Source of the DNA: Leucobacter massiliensis
GTDB lineage: Bacteria; Actinomycetota; Actinomycetes; Actinomycetales; Microbacteriaceae
Direction of reading: 5' to 3'
DNA length: 64,000 bases
Assembly: GCF_002982315.1 (NCBI RefSeq)
Contig: NZ_MWZD01000012.1
Coordinates: forward strand, 168,657-232,656
The notes under the pieces are model-generated. The model was not told the origin of the DNA, searched no databases, and saw only the letters and a list, made by a program, of their open reading frames with translations. A program made the translations under genes and the position numbers. Below, piece by piece: positions 1-7,404 of the stretch; position 1 is the first letter of the stretch; the number at the start of each line of letters is the position of its first letter.

Positions 1-262
1 GTGCGCCCTGCCCCAGCTCGGCCGCCACGTCCGCCGCGATGCGCTCCACCTGCCGGGCGGCGCGCAGCACCGCGGCGCCCGCCGCGGTCACCTCGACGGG
101 TCGCGAGCGGCGCAGCAGCACCGCCCCCACGCGCTGTTCCATGGCGCGCACGCGCTGGCTCACCGCCGAAGGGGTGACGTGCAGGCGCCGCGCCGCGCCC
201 TCCAGGCTTCCCTCCTCGAGGATCGCCGCGAAAGTGGACAGGTGCTCGACCGGCAGATCCAC
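1..262 (-). CDS. LysR-family regulator (LysG/ArgP-like), 5' part only
   Basis: The window edge cuts this gene; only the first 87 residues are present. They form a LysR winged helix-turn-helix: the start MDLPVEHLSTFAAILEEGS and the recognition region TPSAVSQRVRAMEQRVGAVLL are typical. A GTG start is chosen (complement of 260-262) because an AAGGGAGG ribosome site lies just upstream on the minus strand. The gene is divergent from a LysE-type exporter at 359, the classic LysG/LysE (ArgP/ArgO) arrangement in which the regulator senses lysine or arginine and activates the exporter. That role is inferred from context; the effector domain is not in the window. Confidence 0.85.
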   Translation of the reverse strand, partial: MDLPVEHLSTFAAILEEGSLEGAARRLHVTPSAVSQRVRAMEQRVGAVLLRRSRPVEVTAAGAAVLRAARQVERIAADVAAELGQGA

Positions 263-345
263 GCGTGCCTCCCTTATGAAGCAGAACTTCAGCTACATCA
301 GAAACTATAGGCACGCTGAAGTGGAAAGCCGAGCGGGCCGGCGCG

Positions 346-351
346 TAGCGT
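346..351 (+). promoter_or_regulatory. -10 box (TAGCGT) of lysE, leaderless type
   Basis: TAGCGT is followed by 7 nt and then the GTG start at 359. Transcription would begin at or next to the start codon, so the mRNA is probably leaderless. There is no Shine-Dalgarno sequence before the GTG. Confidence 0.45.
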
Positions 352-358
352 TCACTGG

Positions 359-973
359 GTGATCCTTCCACTGCTCATCGGCATCGGCACCGGCCTCTCC
401 CTCATCGTCGCCATCGGCGCGCAGAACGCCTTCGTGCTGCGCCAGGGCATCCGCCGCGAGCACGTGCTGCCGGTGGTGCTCATCTGCGGGCTCACCGACG
501 CGGTGCTCGAACTGCTCGGGGTGGCGGGGATCGGCCTGATCGTCGAGCGCGCGCCGCTCGTGCTGGAGATCGTGCGCTGGGGCGGCGTCGCCTTCCTGCT
601 GTGGTACGCCTGGACGGCAGCGCGCCGCGCCATGCGGCCCGGCGCCCTCCTCGCCGCCGAGGGCTCCGGCGGGTCGCTGCGACGCACGGTGCTCGCCTGT
701 CTCGCGATCACCTACCTCAACCCGCACGTCTATCTCGACACCATGGTGCTCATGGGCTCGATCGGCAACGCACAGGGCGATCCGGCCCGCTGGTGGTTCG
801 TGCTCGGCGGTGCCCTCGCGAGCATCGCCTGGTTCTTCCTCCTCGGCTACGGGGCGCGCGCGCTCACCCGCTTCTTCGCCACGCCCCGCTCCTGGCGGAT
901 CCTCGACGGCGTCGTCGCGGCGACCATGCTGGTGATCGCCGCGCGCCTCGCCGTCGGCGGCGTCACGGCCTGA
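359..973 (+). CDS. lysE: LysE/ArgO-family basic amino acid exporter
   Basis: 204-residue membrane protein of the LysE superfamily, which exports L-lysine and/or L-arginine across the cytoplasmic membrane. The N-terminus GIGTGLSLIVAIGAQNAFVLR is the family signature, and TYLNPHVYLDT in the middle matches the conserved NPxxYLD region of LysE/ArgO. About five to six hydrophobic segments and the length fit the family. The GTG start is used because the conserved protein begins there. It is divergent from a LysR regulator, which supports LysG/LysE-type control by intracellular basic amino acids. Whether lysine, arginine or both are exported cannot be told from sequence. Confidence 0.93.
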   Translation: MILPLLIGIGTGLSLIVAIGAQNAFVLRQGIRREHVLPVVLICGLTDAVLELLGVAGIGLIVERAPLVLEIVRWGGVAFLLWYAWTAARRAMRPGALLAAEGSGGSLRRTVLACLAITYLNPHVYLDTMVLMGSIGNAQGDPARWWFVLGGALASIAWFFLLGYGARALTRFFATPRSWRILDGVVAATMLVIAARLAVGGVTA

Positions 974-1062
974 TCCGCACCGCGCATCCACCGACCGGTG
1001 GATGCGGAAGATCGCACTCCCGGTCGCTGGTGCGCCTCGCCCGCGCCCGGCAGGCTGAGAGC

Positions 1063-1965
1063 ATGTCATCATCAGCATCAGCATCAGCATCTCGCGCACC
1101 GGCGGCACCGGCCGTGCGCGTGCGCGGCCTCGCGAAGCACTACGGATCGCGGGAGATCCTCTCCGGCATCGACCTCGACATCGCCCGCGGCGAGACCTAC
1201 GCGCTGCTCGGCCCGAACGGCGCGGGCAAGAGCACCTGCATCGAGATCCTGGAGGGGGTGCGGCGCCCCTCGGGAGGCGAGGTCCGCGTGCTCGGCGACG
1301 AGCCGCTCGGGGCGGACCGCTCGTGGCGCGCACGGGTCGGCATCGTCGCGCAGAGCACCGGCGATCTCGGCCCCTTCACCCCGCGCGAGCTGATCGCCCA
1401 CTTCGGCGCCCTGTACCCGCGGCCGCGCGGCGTCGACGAGGTGCTGCGGCTCGTCGGGCTCACCGAGCACGCGGACCGGCGGGCGAGCAAGCTCTCCGGC
1501 GGGCAGCAGCGCCGTCTCGACGTGGCGCTCGGCATCGTGGGCCGGCCGGAGATGCTCTTCCTCGACGAGCCGACCACCGGCTTCGATCCGGAGGCGCGCG
1601 CCCAGTTCTGGGCCATGCTCGAGGGGCTCACCGGGGAGGGCACCGCGATCCTGCTCACCACCCACTACCTCGATGAGGCCGCCAGGCTCGCCGACCGGGT
1701 GGGCGTGCTCACCGGCGGCCGCATCGTCGCCGAGGCTCCGCCGGGCGCGCTCGGCGGCGAGGAGGCGCGAGTGCCGGTGGTGCGGTGGCGCGACGGCGCC
1801 GGGGAGCTGCGCGAGGAGCGCACGCGCGAGCCGGGCCGCCTCGTCGGGCAGCTGTGCGCGGCGGCGGCCGCGGCGGGAGCGCCCGGCGGCGAGCCGGCCG
1901 AGCTGGAGGTCCGCAGGCCATCGCTCGAAGAGATCTACCTCGAACTGATCGGAGCCACAGCATGA
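1063..1965 (+). CDS. ABC exporter ATP-binding subunit (DrrA/CcmA-type)
   Basis: 300-residue nucleotide-binding subunit of an ABC-2-type exporter. Walker A GPNGAGKST is at residues 50-58, followed by the signature LSGGQQRR, Walker B MLFLDEPTTGFDP and the switch region TTHYLDEA. The C-terminal extension, ending RRPSLEEIYLELIG, is typical of drug/antibiotic or linearmycin-type exporters. The ATG at 1063 is chosen because homology begins about 17 residues later; residues 2-10 are a Ser/Ala run encoded by a short TCAGCA repeat. The stop overlaps the permease start by 4 nt. A two-component system follows, so the exporter probably responds to envelope stress or an antibiotic. The substrate is unknown. 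Confidence 0.92.
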   Translation: MSSSASASASRAPAAPAVRVRGLAKHYGSREILSGIDLDIARGETYALLGPNGAGKSTCIEILEGVRRPSGGEVRVLGDEPLGADRSWRARVGIVAQSTGDLGPFTPRELIAHFGALYPRPRGVDEVLRLVGLTEHADRRASKLSGGQQRRLDVALGIVGRPEMLFLDEPTTGFDPEARAQFWAMLEGLTGEGTAILLTTHYLDEAARLADRVGVLTGGRIVAEAPPGALGGEEARVPVVRWRDGAGELREERTREPGRLVGQLCAAAAAAGAPGGEPAELEVRRPSLEEIYLELIGATA

Positions 1966-2930
1966 AGACGACAGCAACGGGAGGCACGGAGGAGGCGCCG
2001 GCCGCGGTGGCGGCGGGGGCTCCCGGAACCCGGGCGGGGATCCCGCGGCCGGAGAGCCACGGGGGGCCGGCCGAGCCGGCCGGGACGCGGGGCCCGGTCC
2101 GCGACGGCGCGCGCGGCGGCAGCGGGATCCTGCGCTCCGGCCTGAGCGCGATGCGGCTTGAGCTGCGCGGGTACTTCCGCACGCCCGACACGGTGTTCTT
2201 CACCTTCCTCTTCCCCGTCCTGCTGCTGGGCATCTTCGGCGCGGCCTTCGACTCCAGCGGCGATGTGGGCACCCTGCCCGACGGCACCGGCGGCGTTTCG
2301 ATGTCCACCTACTACCTGCCGGGACTGGTCGCGGCCGGCATCCTGCTCTCGGGCGTGCAGAACCTCGCCATCGACATCGCGCGCGAGCGCAGCGAGGGGT
2401 GGCTGCGCCGGCTCGGCGGCACGCCCATGTCGCCCGTCGCGTACTTCATCGGGAAGGCGGGGATGACGCTGGTCACCGCGCTCGCGCAGACGGCACTGCT
2501 CATCGCCTTCGGCGTCTTCGTGATGGGGGTCGAGCTGCCGAGTGAGCCCGCGCTGTGGCTGCGCTTCGCGTGGCTGTTCGTGCTCGGGATCGCGACGATG
2601 ACGCTGCTGGGAGTGGCGCTCTCCGCGGTGCCGCGGTCCTCGCGCAGCGCGACCGCGGTCGTGCTGCCGATCGTCCTGGTGCTGCAGTTCATCTCGGGCG
2701 TATACCTGCAGTTCACCATGCTGCCGGAGTGGCTGCAGAACATCGCCGCAGCGTTCCCGCTGAAGTGGCTGGCGCAGGGCATGCGCTCGGTGTTCCTCCC
2801 GGAGCACTTCGCCGCGATGGAGCCGGGCGGCGCCTGGGACCTCGGCCTCGTGGTCCTCGTGCTCGCCGGCTGGCTCGTGGCGGGCCTCGTGGCGAGCCTG
2901 CTGACCTTCCGCTGGCAGCGGCGCAGCTGA
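1962..2930 (+). CDS. ABC-2-type exporter permease
   Basis: 322-residue permease partner of the preceding ATPase, translationally coupled through an ATGA overlap. The first ~65 residues are Gly/Pro/Ala-rich and look disordered. Six membrane segments follow, starting at TVFFTFLFPVLLLGIFG. Internal stretches SEGWLRRLGGTPMS and FPLKWLAQGMRSVFLP are characteristic of the ABC2_membrane/DrrB-like family, which forms the export channel. The unusually long low-complexity N-terminus could mean that the true start lies further in, but no better start with a ribosome site is evident. Confidence 0.9.
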   Translation: MKTTATGGTEEAPAAVAAGAPGTRAGIPRPESHGGPAEPAGTRGPVRDGARGGSGILRSGLSAMRLELRGYFRTPDTVFFTFLFPVLLLGIFGAAFDSSGDVGTLPDGTGGVSMSTYYLPGLVAAGILLSGVQNLAIDIARERSEGWLRRLGGTPMSPVAYFIGKAGMTLVTALAQTALLIAFGVFVMGVELPSEPALWLRFAWLFVLGIATMTLLGVALSAVPRSSRSATAVVLPIVLVLQFISGVYLQFTMLPEWLQNIAAAFPLKWLAQGMRSVFLPEHFAAMEPGGAWDLGLVVLVLAGWLVAGLVASLLTFRWQRRS

Positions 2931-2992
2931 GGCCCCGGCCCGCGCACCGCGCCCGGCGACGGCCGGCGCGGTGCGCACCGGGAGACGGGAGA

Positions 2993-4294
2993 ATGGGTGG
3001 CATGACGGAGGAAGAGCGCGAGGGGTCCCCGCAGCCACGGCGGCTCCTGCTGTGGTGGGATCTCGGCGTGGGGCTCGTCACCGCGGTGCTCGGCGGGGTG
3101 GGGCTGCTGCCGTGGTTCGGCGGCGCCGAGCCGGGGGCTGCGGCCGAGGCCTGGGGGGCTTCTGCCGCGATCGCGCTGCTGCCGGTCTGGTACCTCGGCC
3201 TCGGGCGGCGAGCGCTCGCCCGCGCCATGCGCGACGAGCCCGCTCGCCGCATCGACCTCGTGGCGGTCGCCGCGCTGGTGCTCGTCGTCGGGTACGCGGT
3301 GTCGGTGGTGCCGAGCTACGCGACGCTGCAGGTGATCGCCTACCCGGTGGTCTGGAGCGTGATCGCGCGCTACCGCGACGCGGTGCTGTGGAGCGCGGTG
3401 CTCGCCCTCGCCGTGGCCGGCGGCTACGCGGTGGCGGATGCGCGCGCGGACACGCCGGACGGCCCGCTCGCGATTCTGATCATCGCGCTGCTGTCCTTCG
3501 GATTCGCGGTGGCGATGGGCACGTGGATCACGCGCATCTTCGCGCGCGGGGAGCAGTACCGGGTGCTGGCTGAGCGGCTGCGCGCCTCGCAGGCCGAGGT
3601 CGCAGCCCTCTCGGCGCAGAGCGGCGCGGCCGCCGAGCGGGAGCGACTGTCGCGCGAGCTGCACGACACCCTCACGCAGACCCTCGCCGGCCTGGTGATG
3701 CTCAGCGAGCAGGCGGAGCGAGCGCTCGACGCGGGGGACGTGGAGCGGGCCCGGGATCGGGTCGCCCGGGTGGGCGCCGCCGCCAGGGAGGCCGTGGGCG
3801 AGGCGCGTGCGCTGGTCGCGGCGAGTCATCCTATCGGCGACGGCGGGCTGGAGGCGGCGCTCGAACGGGTGACGGAGCGCTTCGTCGCCGATTCCGGCTT
3901 GCGCGTGGAGTGCGAGCTGGCGTCGGTGCCGCTCGGGCGTGAGCGCCAGGTGGTGCTGCTGCGCGCCGCGCAGGAGGGGCTCGCGAACGCGTGGCGGCAC
4001 GCCGCCGCGGAACGGGTCGCGGTGCGCCTTGCGGCCGTGGGCGAAGGGGGAGCGGTGCTGGTGATCGAGGACGACGGTGCGGGACCGGATCCGGACTGGG
4101 ATCGGCGCGGTGGCTTCGGCCTGAGCGGGCTGGCCGGGCGGGCGCGGGCCGTGGGCGGCGAGCTCGTCTTCGGCGCCGGATCGGCGGGCGGGGCCCGGCT
4201 GGTGGTGCGCCTGCCCGCGCTCCCGAGCCGGACGGGGCCCGCCGGCGAGCGGGCCGGAGCCGGTGCTGCGGCGGTCGAGGGGGCCGGGACGTGA
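2993..4294 (+). CDS. Membrane sensor histidine kinase (HisKA_3, NarL/LiaS-type)
   Basis: 433-residue sensor kinase. The N-terminal ~175 residues hold about five membrane segments with almost no extracellular domain, so it probably senses membrane state or works with the adjacent transporter. The dimerisation/phosphoacceptor segment ERERLSRELHDTLTQT places the phosphorylated His at residue 224. A C-terminal HATPase domain has the N box EGLANAWRHA and glycine motifs EDDGAG and GGFGLSGLAGRA. ATG 2993 has GGAG about 8 nt upstream; ATG 3002 is an alternative that drops only MGG. The stop overlaps the regulator start (GTGA). Genes from 1063 to 4959 form one likely ABC-kinase-regulator operon. Confidence 0.92.
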   Translation: MGGMTEEEREGSPQPRRLLLWWDLGVGLVTAVLGGVGLLPWFGGAEPGAAAEAWGASAAIALLPVWYLGLGRRALARAMRDEPARRIDLVAVAALVLVVGYAVSVVPSYATLQVIAYPVVWSVIARYRDAVLWSAVLALAVAGGYAVADARADTPDGPLAILIIALLSFGFAVAMGTWITRIFARGEQYRVLAERLRASQAEVAALSAQSGAAAERERLSRELHDTLTQTLAGLVMLSEQAERALDAGDVERARDRVARVGAAAREAVGEARALVAASHPIGDGGLEAALERVTERFVADSGLRVECELASVPLGRERQVVLLRAAQEGLANAWRHAAAERVAVRLAAVGEGGAVLVIEDDGAGPDPDWDRRGGFGLSGLAGRARAVGGELVFGAGSAGGARLVVRLPALPSRTGPAGERAGAGAAAVEGAGT

Positions 4295-4959
4295 TCCGGG
4301 TCGTGGTGGCCGACGACCACCCCATCGTGCGCACCGGGATCGCGGGACTGCTCGACACCGAGCCCGACTTCGAGGTGGTCGGAGAGGCCGCTTCCGGCGA
4401 GGAGGCGATCGCGCTCGCCGCCGAGACCGCGCCGCACGTGGTGCTCATGGATCTGCGGATGCCCGGCATGGGCGGAGTGGAGGCGACGCGCCGCATCGTG
4501 CGCTCGGGCCACGCGAGCGCGCCACGGGTGCTCGTCTTCACCACCTACGAGGACGACGACCAGATCCTCGCGGCCATCGAGGCCGGAGCGAGCGGCTACC
4601 TCGTGAAGGCGGCCCCCGCGGAGGAGGTGGCGGCGGGAGTCCGCGCCGTCGTCGCGGGGCAGACGGTGCTCGCGCCCTCGGTGGCGGTCGCGCTGGCTCA
4701 GGCCGCACGGGGCGGCGTGGGCGACCCGGGTGCCGCCGCGGACACGGGCGCGGCGCCAGATCCCGTGCCGAATCTGACGCCGCGGGAGCGCGAGATCCTG
4801 ACGCTCGTGGCGCAGGGCCTGAGCAACCCGCAGATCGCCGCTCGCCTCTTCATCGGCGAGTCCACCGTGAAGACCCATCTGCTGCACGTCTTCGAGAAGC
4901 TCGGCGTGTCCGACCGCACGCGTGCCGCGATCCGCGCCCTCGAACTCCGCCTGATCTGA
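4291..4959 (+). CDS. NarL/LuxR-family response regulator
   Basis: 222-residue response regulator paired with the kinase it overlaps by 4 nt. The receiver domain has acidic residues D8-D9, phosphoacceptor D54 in VLMDLRMPG, and the conserved Lys in SGYLVKAAP. After a Gly/Ala/Asp-rich linker, the C-terminal LuxR-type helix-turn-helix reads LTPREREILTLVAQGLSNPQ and STVKTHLLHVFEKLG. The GTG start gives the expected beginning IRVVVADDHPIVRTG. It probably activates the upstream exporter operon, by analogy with LiaSR and LnrJK systems. Confidence 0.95.
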   Translation: MIRVVVADDHPIVRTGIAGLLDTEPDFEVVGEAASGEEAIALAAETAPHVVLMDLRMPGMGGVEATRRIVRSGHASAPRVLVFTTYEDDDQILAAIEAGASGYLVKAAPAEEVAAGVRAVVAGQTVLAPSVAVALAQAARGGVGDPGAAADTGAAPDPVPNLTPREREILTLVAQGLSNPQIAARLFIGESTVKTHLLHVFEKLGVSDRTRAAIRALELRLI

Positions 4960-5007
4960 GGGCGGGCCCGCGCTCGTGTGCCGTGGCGGGCGCGAGCGGC
5001 AGCCGGC

Positions 5008-5171
5008 TGTGGATGAATTACACGGCTGTAGTTCGTCGGTGGCGCGCGCCGGGATCCGCGTGAGATCAACGAAGCCGGGGGGTTCTGCGGTGTCGGGCAC
5101 GCCCGCTTCCGGGAACTTATGCACAGGGATCGGCGGGCTGTGGAGAAAGTGGGGGGCGCGCCTGTGGATAA
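5008..5171. promoter_or_regulatory. Cluster of four DnaA-box-like 9-mers
   Basis: The 322-nt gap between the response regulator and the GntR operon has no gene. It contains four sequences close to the DnaA box TTATCCACA: 5008-5016 (TGTGGATGA, reverse, 8/9), 5117-5125 (TTATGCACA, forward, 8/9), 5139-5147 (TGTGGAGAA, reverse, 8/9) and 5163-5171 (TGTGGATAA, reverse, 9/9). Neither dnaA nor dnaN is nearby, so this is not the usual oriC. It could be a DnaA reservoir (datA/DARS-like) or a DnaA-responsive element next to the promoter at 5190. Function is inferred from motif content only. Confidence 0.5.
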
Positions 5172-5189
5172 CTCTCGCCCCTGCCCGGC

Positions 5190-5218
5190 TTGACAGGGCG
5201 TCCAACGGTCCCTAGGTT
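5190..5218 (+). promoter_or_regulatory. Promoter of the GntR-ABC operon
   Basis: A -35 element TTGACA (5190-5195) and a -10 element TAGGTT (5213-5218) are separated by 17 nt. The -10 overlaps the first arm of the palindrome at 5215-5238, a layout expected for repression. Confidence 0.75.
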
Positions 5219-5238
5219 CATTAGTGAAGTAATGAACC
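5215..5238. promoter_or_regulatory. Perfect palindromic operator (GntR/YtrA type)
   Basis: GGTTCATTA (5215-5223) and its exact reverse complement TAATGAACC (5230-5238) flank a 6-nt spacer. The palindrome covers the -10 element and the likely transcription start of the operon whose first gene encodes a GntR regulator. Autorepression by that regulator is the simplest reading. Confidence 0.75.
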
Positions 5239-5281
5239 AGTGAGGCGAGGGCGATCCCGCCGCGAGGAACGGAGGTGACGG

Positions 5282-5656
5282 GTGTTCGACGAGACGCGCC
5301 CCATCTTCATCCAGCTCGCCGATCGCATCGCCGACGAGGTGCTGCGCGGCGTCTACGCGGAGGGGCAGCAGGTGCCCTCTACCAACGAGCTCGCCGCCTT
5401 CCTGCGCATCAACCCCGCGACCGCGGGGAAGGCCCTCAACCGGCTCGTCGATGCGGGGGTGCTCACGAAGCGCCGCGGGATCGGCATGTTCGTCTCCGAC
5501 GGCGCGAAGGCGCTGATCGCCCGCGAGCGTCAGCAGGGCTTCGTCGACCGATACCTCGCCCCGCTGCTCGCCGAGGGACGAGCGCTCGGCCTCTCCACTC
5601 CAGAGATCGTGAGCCTCCTCGAGCGGGAGGCGGAGAAAGCGAAGGACCCATCATGA
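5282..5656 (+). CDS. GntR-family regulator, YtrA subfamily
   Basis: 124-residue DNA-binding repressor. The N-terminal GntR winged helix (PIFIQLADRIADEVLRG, then VPSTNELAAFLRINPATAGKA) is followed only by a short helical tail, as in the YtrA subfamily, which lacks the large ligand domain. The GTG start is preceded by GGAGGTGA. The stop overlaps the start of the ABC ATPase by 4 nt. YtrA regulators typically repress their own operon, which encodes an ABC transporter, and are relieved by cell-wall antibiotics. The perfect palindrome in the promoter fits this. Confidence 0.93.
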   Translation: MFDETRPIFIQLADRIADEVLRGVYAEGQQVPSTNELAAFLRINPATAGKALNRLVDAGVLTKRRGIGMFVSDGAKALIARERQQGFVDRYLAPLLAEGRALGLSTPEIVSLLEREAEKAKDPS

Positions 5657-6630
5657 CCGCAGCCATCGAAACGCGCGGCCTCACCCGCCGCTACCGCGGC
5701 GCAGCCGCCCTCGAGGACGTCACCCTCGACATCCAGCCGAACGTCATCACCGGCCTGCTCGGCCGCAACGGCGCGGGAAAGACCACGCTCATGTCGCTCA
5801 TCACCGCGCAGGACCGCCCGAGCAGCGGCAGCGTGCGCGTGAACGGACGCGACCCCTTCGAGCGCGCCGGGGTCATCGAGCAGATGTGCTTCATCCGCGA
5901 CAACCAGCGATACCCCGACGACTACCGGCTCCGCCACGCCATGCGTGCCGCCGCGATCTGCTTCCCGAACTGGTCGAGCGAGACCGCGGAGCGGCTCGCC
6001 GAGCTCTTCCGCATCCCGGCGAAGACGGAGGTCAAGAAGTTCTCGCGCGGACAGCTCTCGGCGCTCGGGATCGTGCTCGGCCTCGCCTCCCGCGCGCCGA
6101 TCACCTTCTTCGACGAGCCCTACCTGGGTCTCGACGCGACGGCGCGCACCGTCTTCTACGACGAGCTGCTGCGCGACTACGCCGAGCAGCCCCGCACGGT
6201 GATCCTCTCGACCCACCTCATCGACGAGATGGACCGCCTGCTGGAGCGCGTGGTGATCCTGGAGCGCGGCCGAGTCGTCACGCACGCCGAGGTGGAGGAT
6301 CTGCGCGGAGCCGCCTTCCAGCTCGCCGGGCGCGCCACCGCCGTCGAGGACTTCGTGCGCGGCCGCGAGGTGCTCACCCGGCGTTCCATCGGCGGGCTCG
6401 CGACGGCCGTCGTCGCGGGTCGTCTCGGCGAGGAGGATCGCGCGAGCGCCGCCGCGCAAGGCCTGGAGCTCTCCCACGTCTCGCTGCAGGAGCTCGTCGC
6501 TGCCTACGGGCTGGGAGAGCCCTCCGGCGCCGGAAAAGCCGCAACCCCGAACGGCGAAGGCCCCGCGGCCGCGGCCGAGCCCGAAGCCACCGCGCCCGCG
6601 AGCGCGCCGACCGCAAGGAGCGCATCATGA
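5653..6630 (+). CDS. ABC transporter ATP-binding subunit (YtrB-like)
   Basis: 325-residue ATPase of the YtrA-linked ABC family. Walker A GRNGAGKTT is at residues 37-45 and Walker B ITFFDEPYLGLD is present. The signature is FSRGQLSALGI instead of LSGGQ, a divergence common in this subfamily but likely to lower the ATPase rate. After the core, ~100 residues include an Ala/Pro/Glu-rich tail. It is coupled to both neighbours by 4-nt overlaps. It should power the membrane protein encoded next; the substrate is unknown, perhaps antibiotic detoxification. Confidence 0.9.
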   Translation: MTAAIETRGLTRRYRGAAALEDVTLDIQPNVITGLLGRNGAGKTTLMSLITAQDRPSSGSVRVNGRDPFERAGVIEQMCFIRDNQRYPDDYRLRHAMRAAAICFPNWSSETAERLAELFRIPAKTEVKKFSRGQLSALGIVLGLASRAPITFFDEPYLGLDATARTVFYDELLRDYAEQPRTVILSTHLIDEMDRLLERVVILERGRVVTHAEVEDLRGAAFQLAGRATAVEDFVRGREVLTRRSIGGLATAVVAGRLGEEDRASAAAQGLELSHVSLQELVAAYGLGEPSGAGKAATPNGEGPAAAAEPEATAPASAPTARSAS

Positions 6631-7340
6631 CCCGCATCCTCAAGGTGACGAGACTGCACCTCAACAAGCTCTCGAGCTTCGCGATCGTGCCGGTGTTCAT
6701 CCTGGCATTCGTCTTCGTCCTGAGCGTCGTGATCCAGTTCGCGGTCATGCGCGCCACCGGGGTGCCGGCGTCCGCCCCCGAGTACATCGAGGGCGCGCGC
6801 TGGAACCAGGCCGCGGTCTGGTCGCTTCCCGGCTTCCTCGTCTACTACGGGGTGCAGGCGGTCGCCACCACCTACCCATTCGCCCTCGCCCTCGGCACCA
6901 CCCGCCGCAATTTCGTGCTCGGCACGATGCTCGCCAATGTGCTGCAGGCCCTCTACATGGCGGTGCTGATGATGGCGCTGCTCGGGATCGAGCTCGCGAG
7001 CGGCCACTGGTTCATGGGGCTCTACGTCTTCGACGTGTACCTGCTCGGTGCGGGGAATCTCGCCGTGCTCGGCCTCAGCGCCTTCCTCGGCGTCTGGTTC
7101 TTCCTCACCGCGGGCGGCCTCTTCGGGGCGATGTGGGTGCGCTTCGGCAATCGCGGTCCCGCGATCCTCGGGATCGTACTGGGGCTCGCGCTCGCGATCG
7201 CCCTGCTGGTGCTGGCACCGCGGCTCGGCGACATCGTCTCCGGGCTGAGCCGCGGTGCGCTGTCCATCGTGGCGCTCGCCGTGATCGCGGTCTCGCTCGC
7301 GGGCACCTGGCTGGCGATGCGCCGCGCCTCCGTCCGATAA
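6627..7340 (+). CDS. ABC transporter membrane subunit of the GntR operon
   Basis: 237-residue integral membrane protein with about six hydrophobic segments (for example FAIVPVFILAFVFVLSVVIQF and FLGVWFFLTAGGLFGAMW). No named domain is evident to me beyond an ABC-2-like layout. Its position, coupled by ATGA to a YtrB-like ATPase, makes it the permease half. Cytoplasmic motif GTTRRNFVLGTM resembles the loop of ABC-2 permeases that contacts the ATPase. Confidence 0.8.
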   Translation: MTRILKVTRLHLNKLSSFAIVPVFILAFVFVLSVVIQFAVMRATGVPASAPEYIEGARWNQAAVWSLPGFLVYYGVQAVATTYPFALALGTTRRNFVLGTMLANVLQALYMAVLMMALLGIELASGHWFMGLYVFDVYLLGAGNLAVLGLSAFLGVWFFLTAGGLFGAMWVRFGNRGPAILGIVLGLALAIALLVLAPRLGDIVSGLSRGALSIVALAVIAVSLAGTWLAMRRASVR

Positions 7341-7345
7341 CGCAC

Positions 7346-7375
7346 GGCGGGGCTCCCCGGTTCGGGGGCCCCGCC
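7346..7375. terminator. Hairpin terminator between convergent genes
   Basis: GGCGGGGC (7346-7353) pairs with GCCCCGCC (7368-7375), and the intervening CCCC/GGGG extends the stem. There is no T-run. It lies between the ends of the ABC permease and the symporter gene on the other strand and could serve both. Confidence 0.65.
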
Positions 7376-7404
7376 GTCGTCCGCGCCGTCGTCCGCGGGC
7401 CGGA

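Noticed and set aside
5008..5171. Chromosomal origin of replication
   Set aside because: Only four DnaA-like boxes, and no dnaA, dnaN, rpmH or parAB genes in the window.
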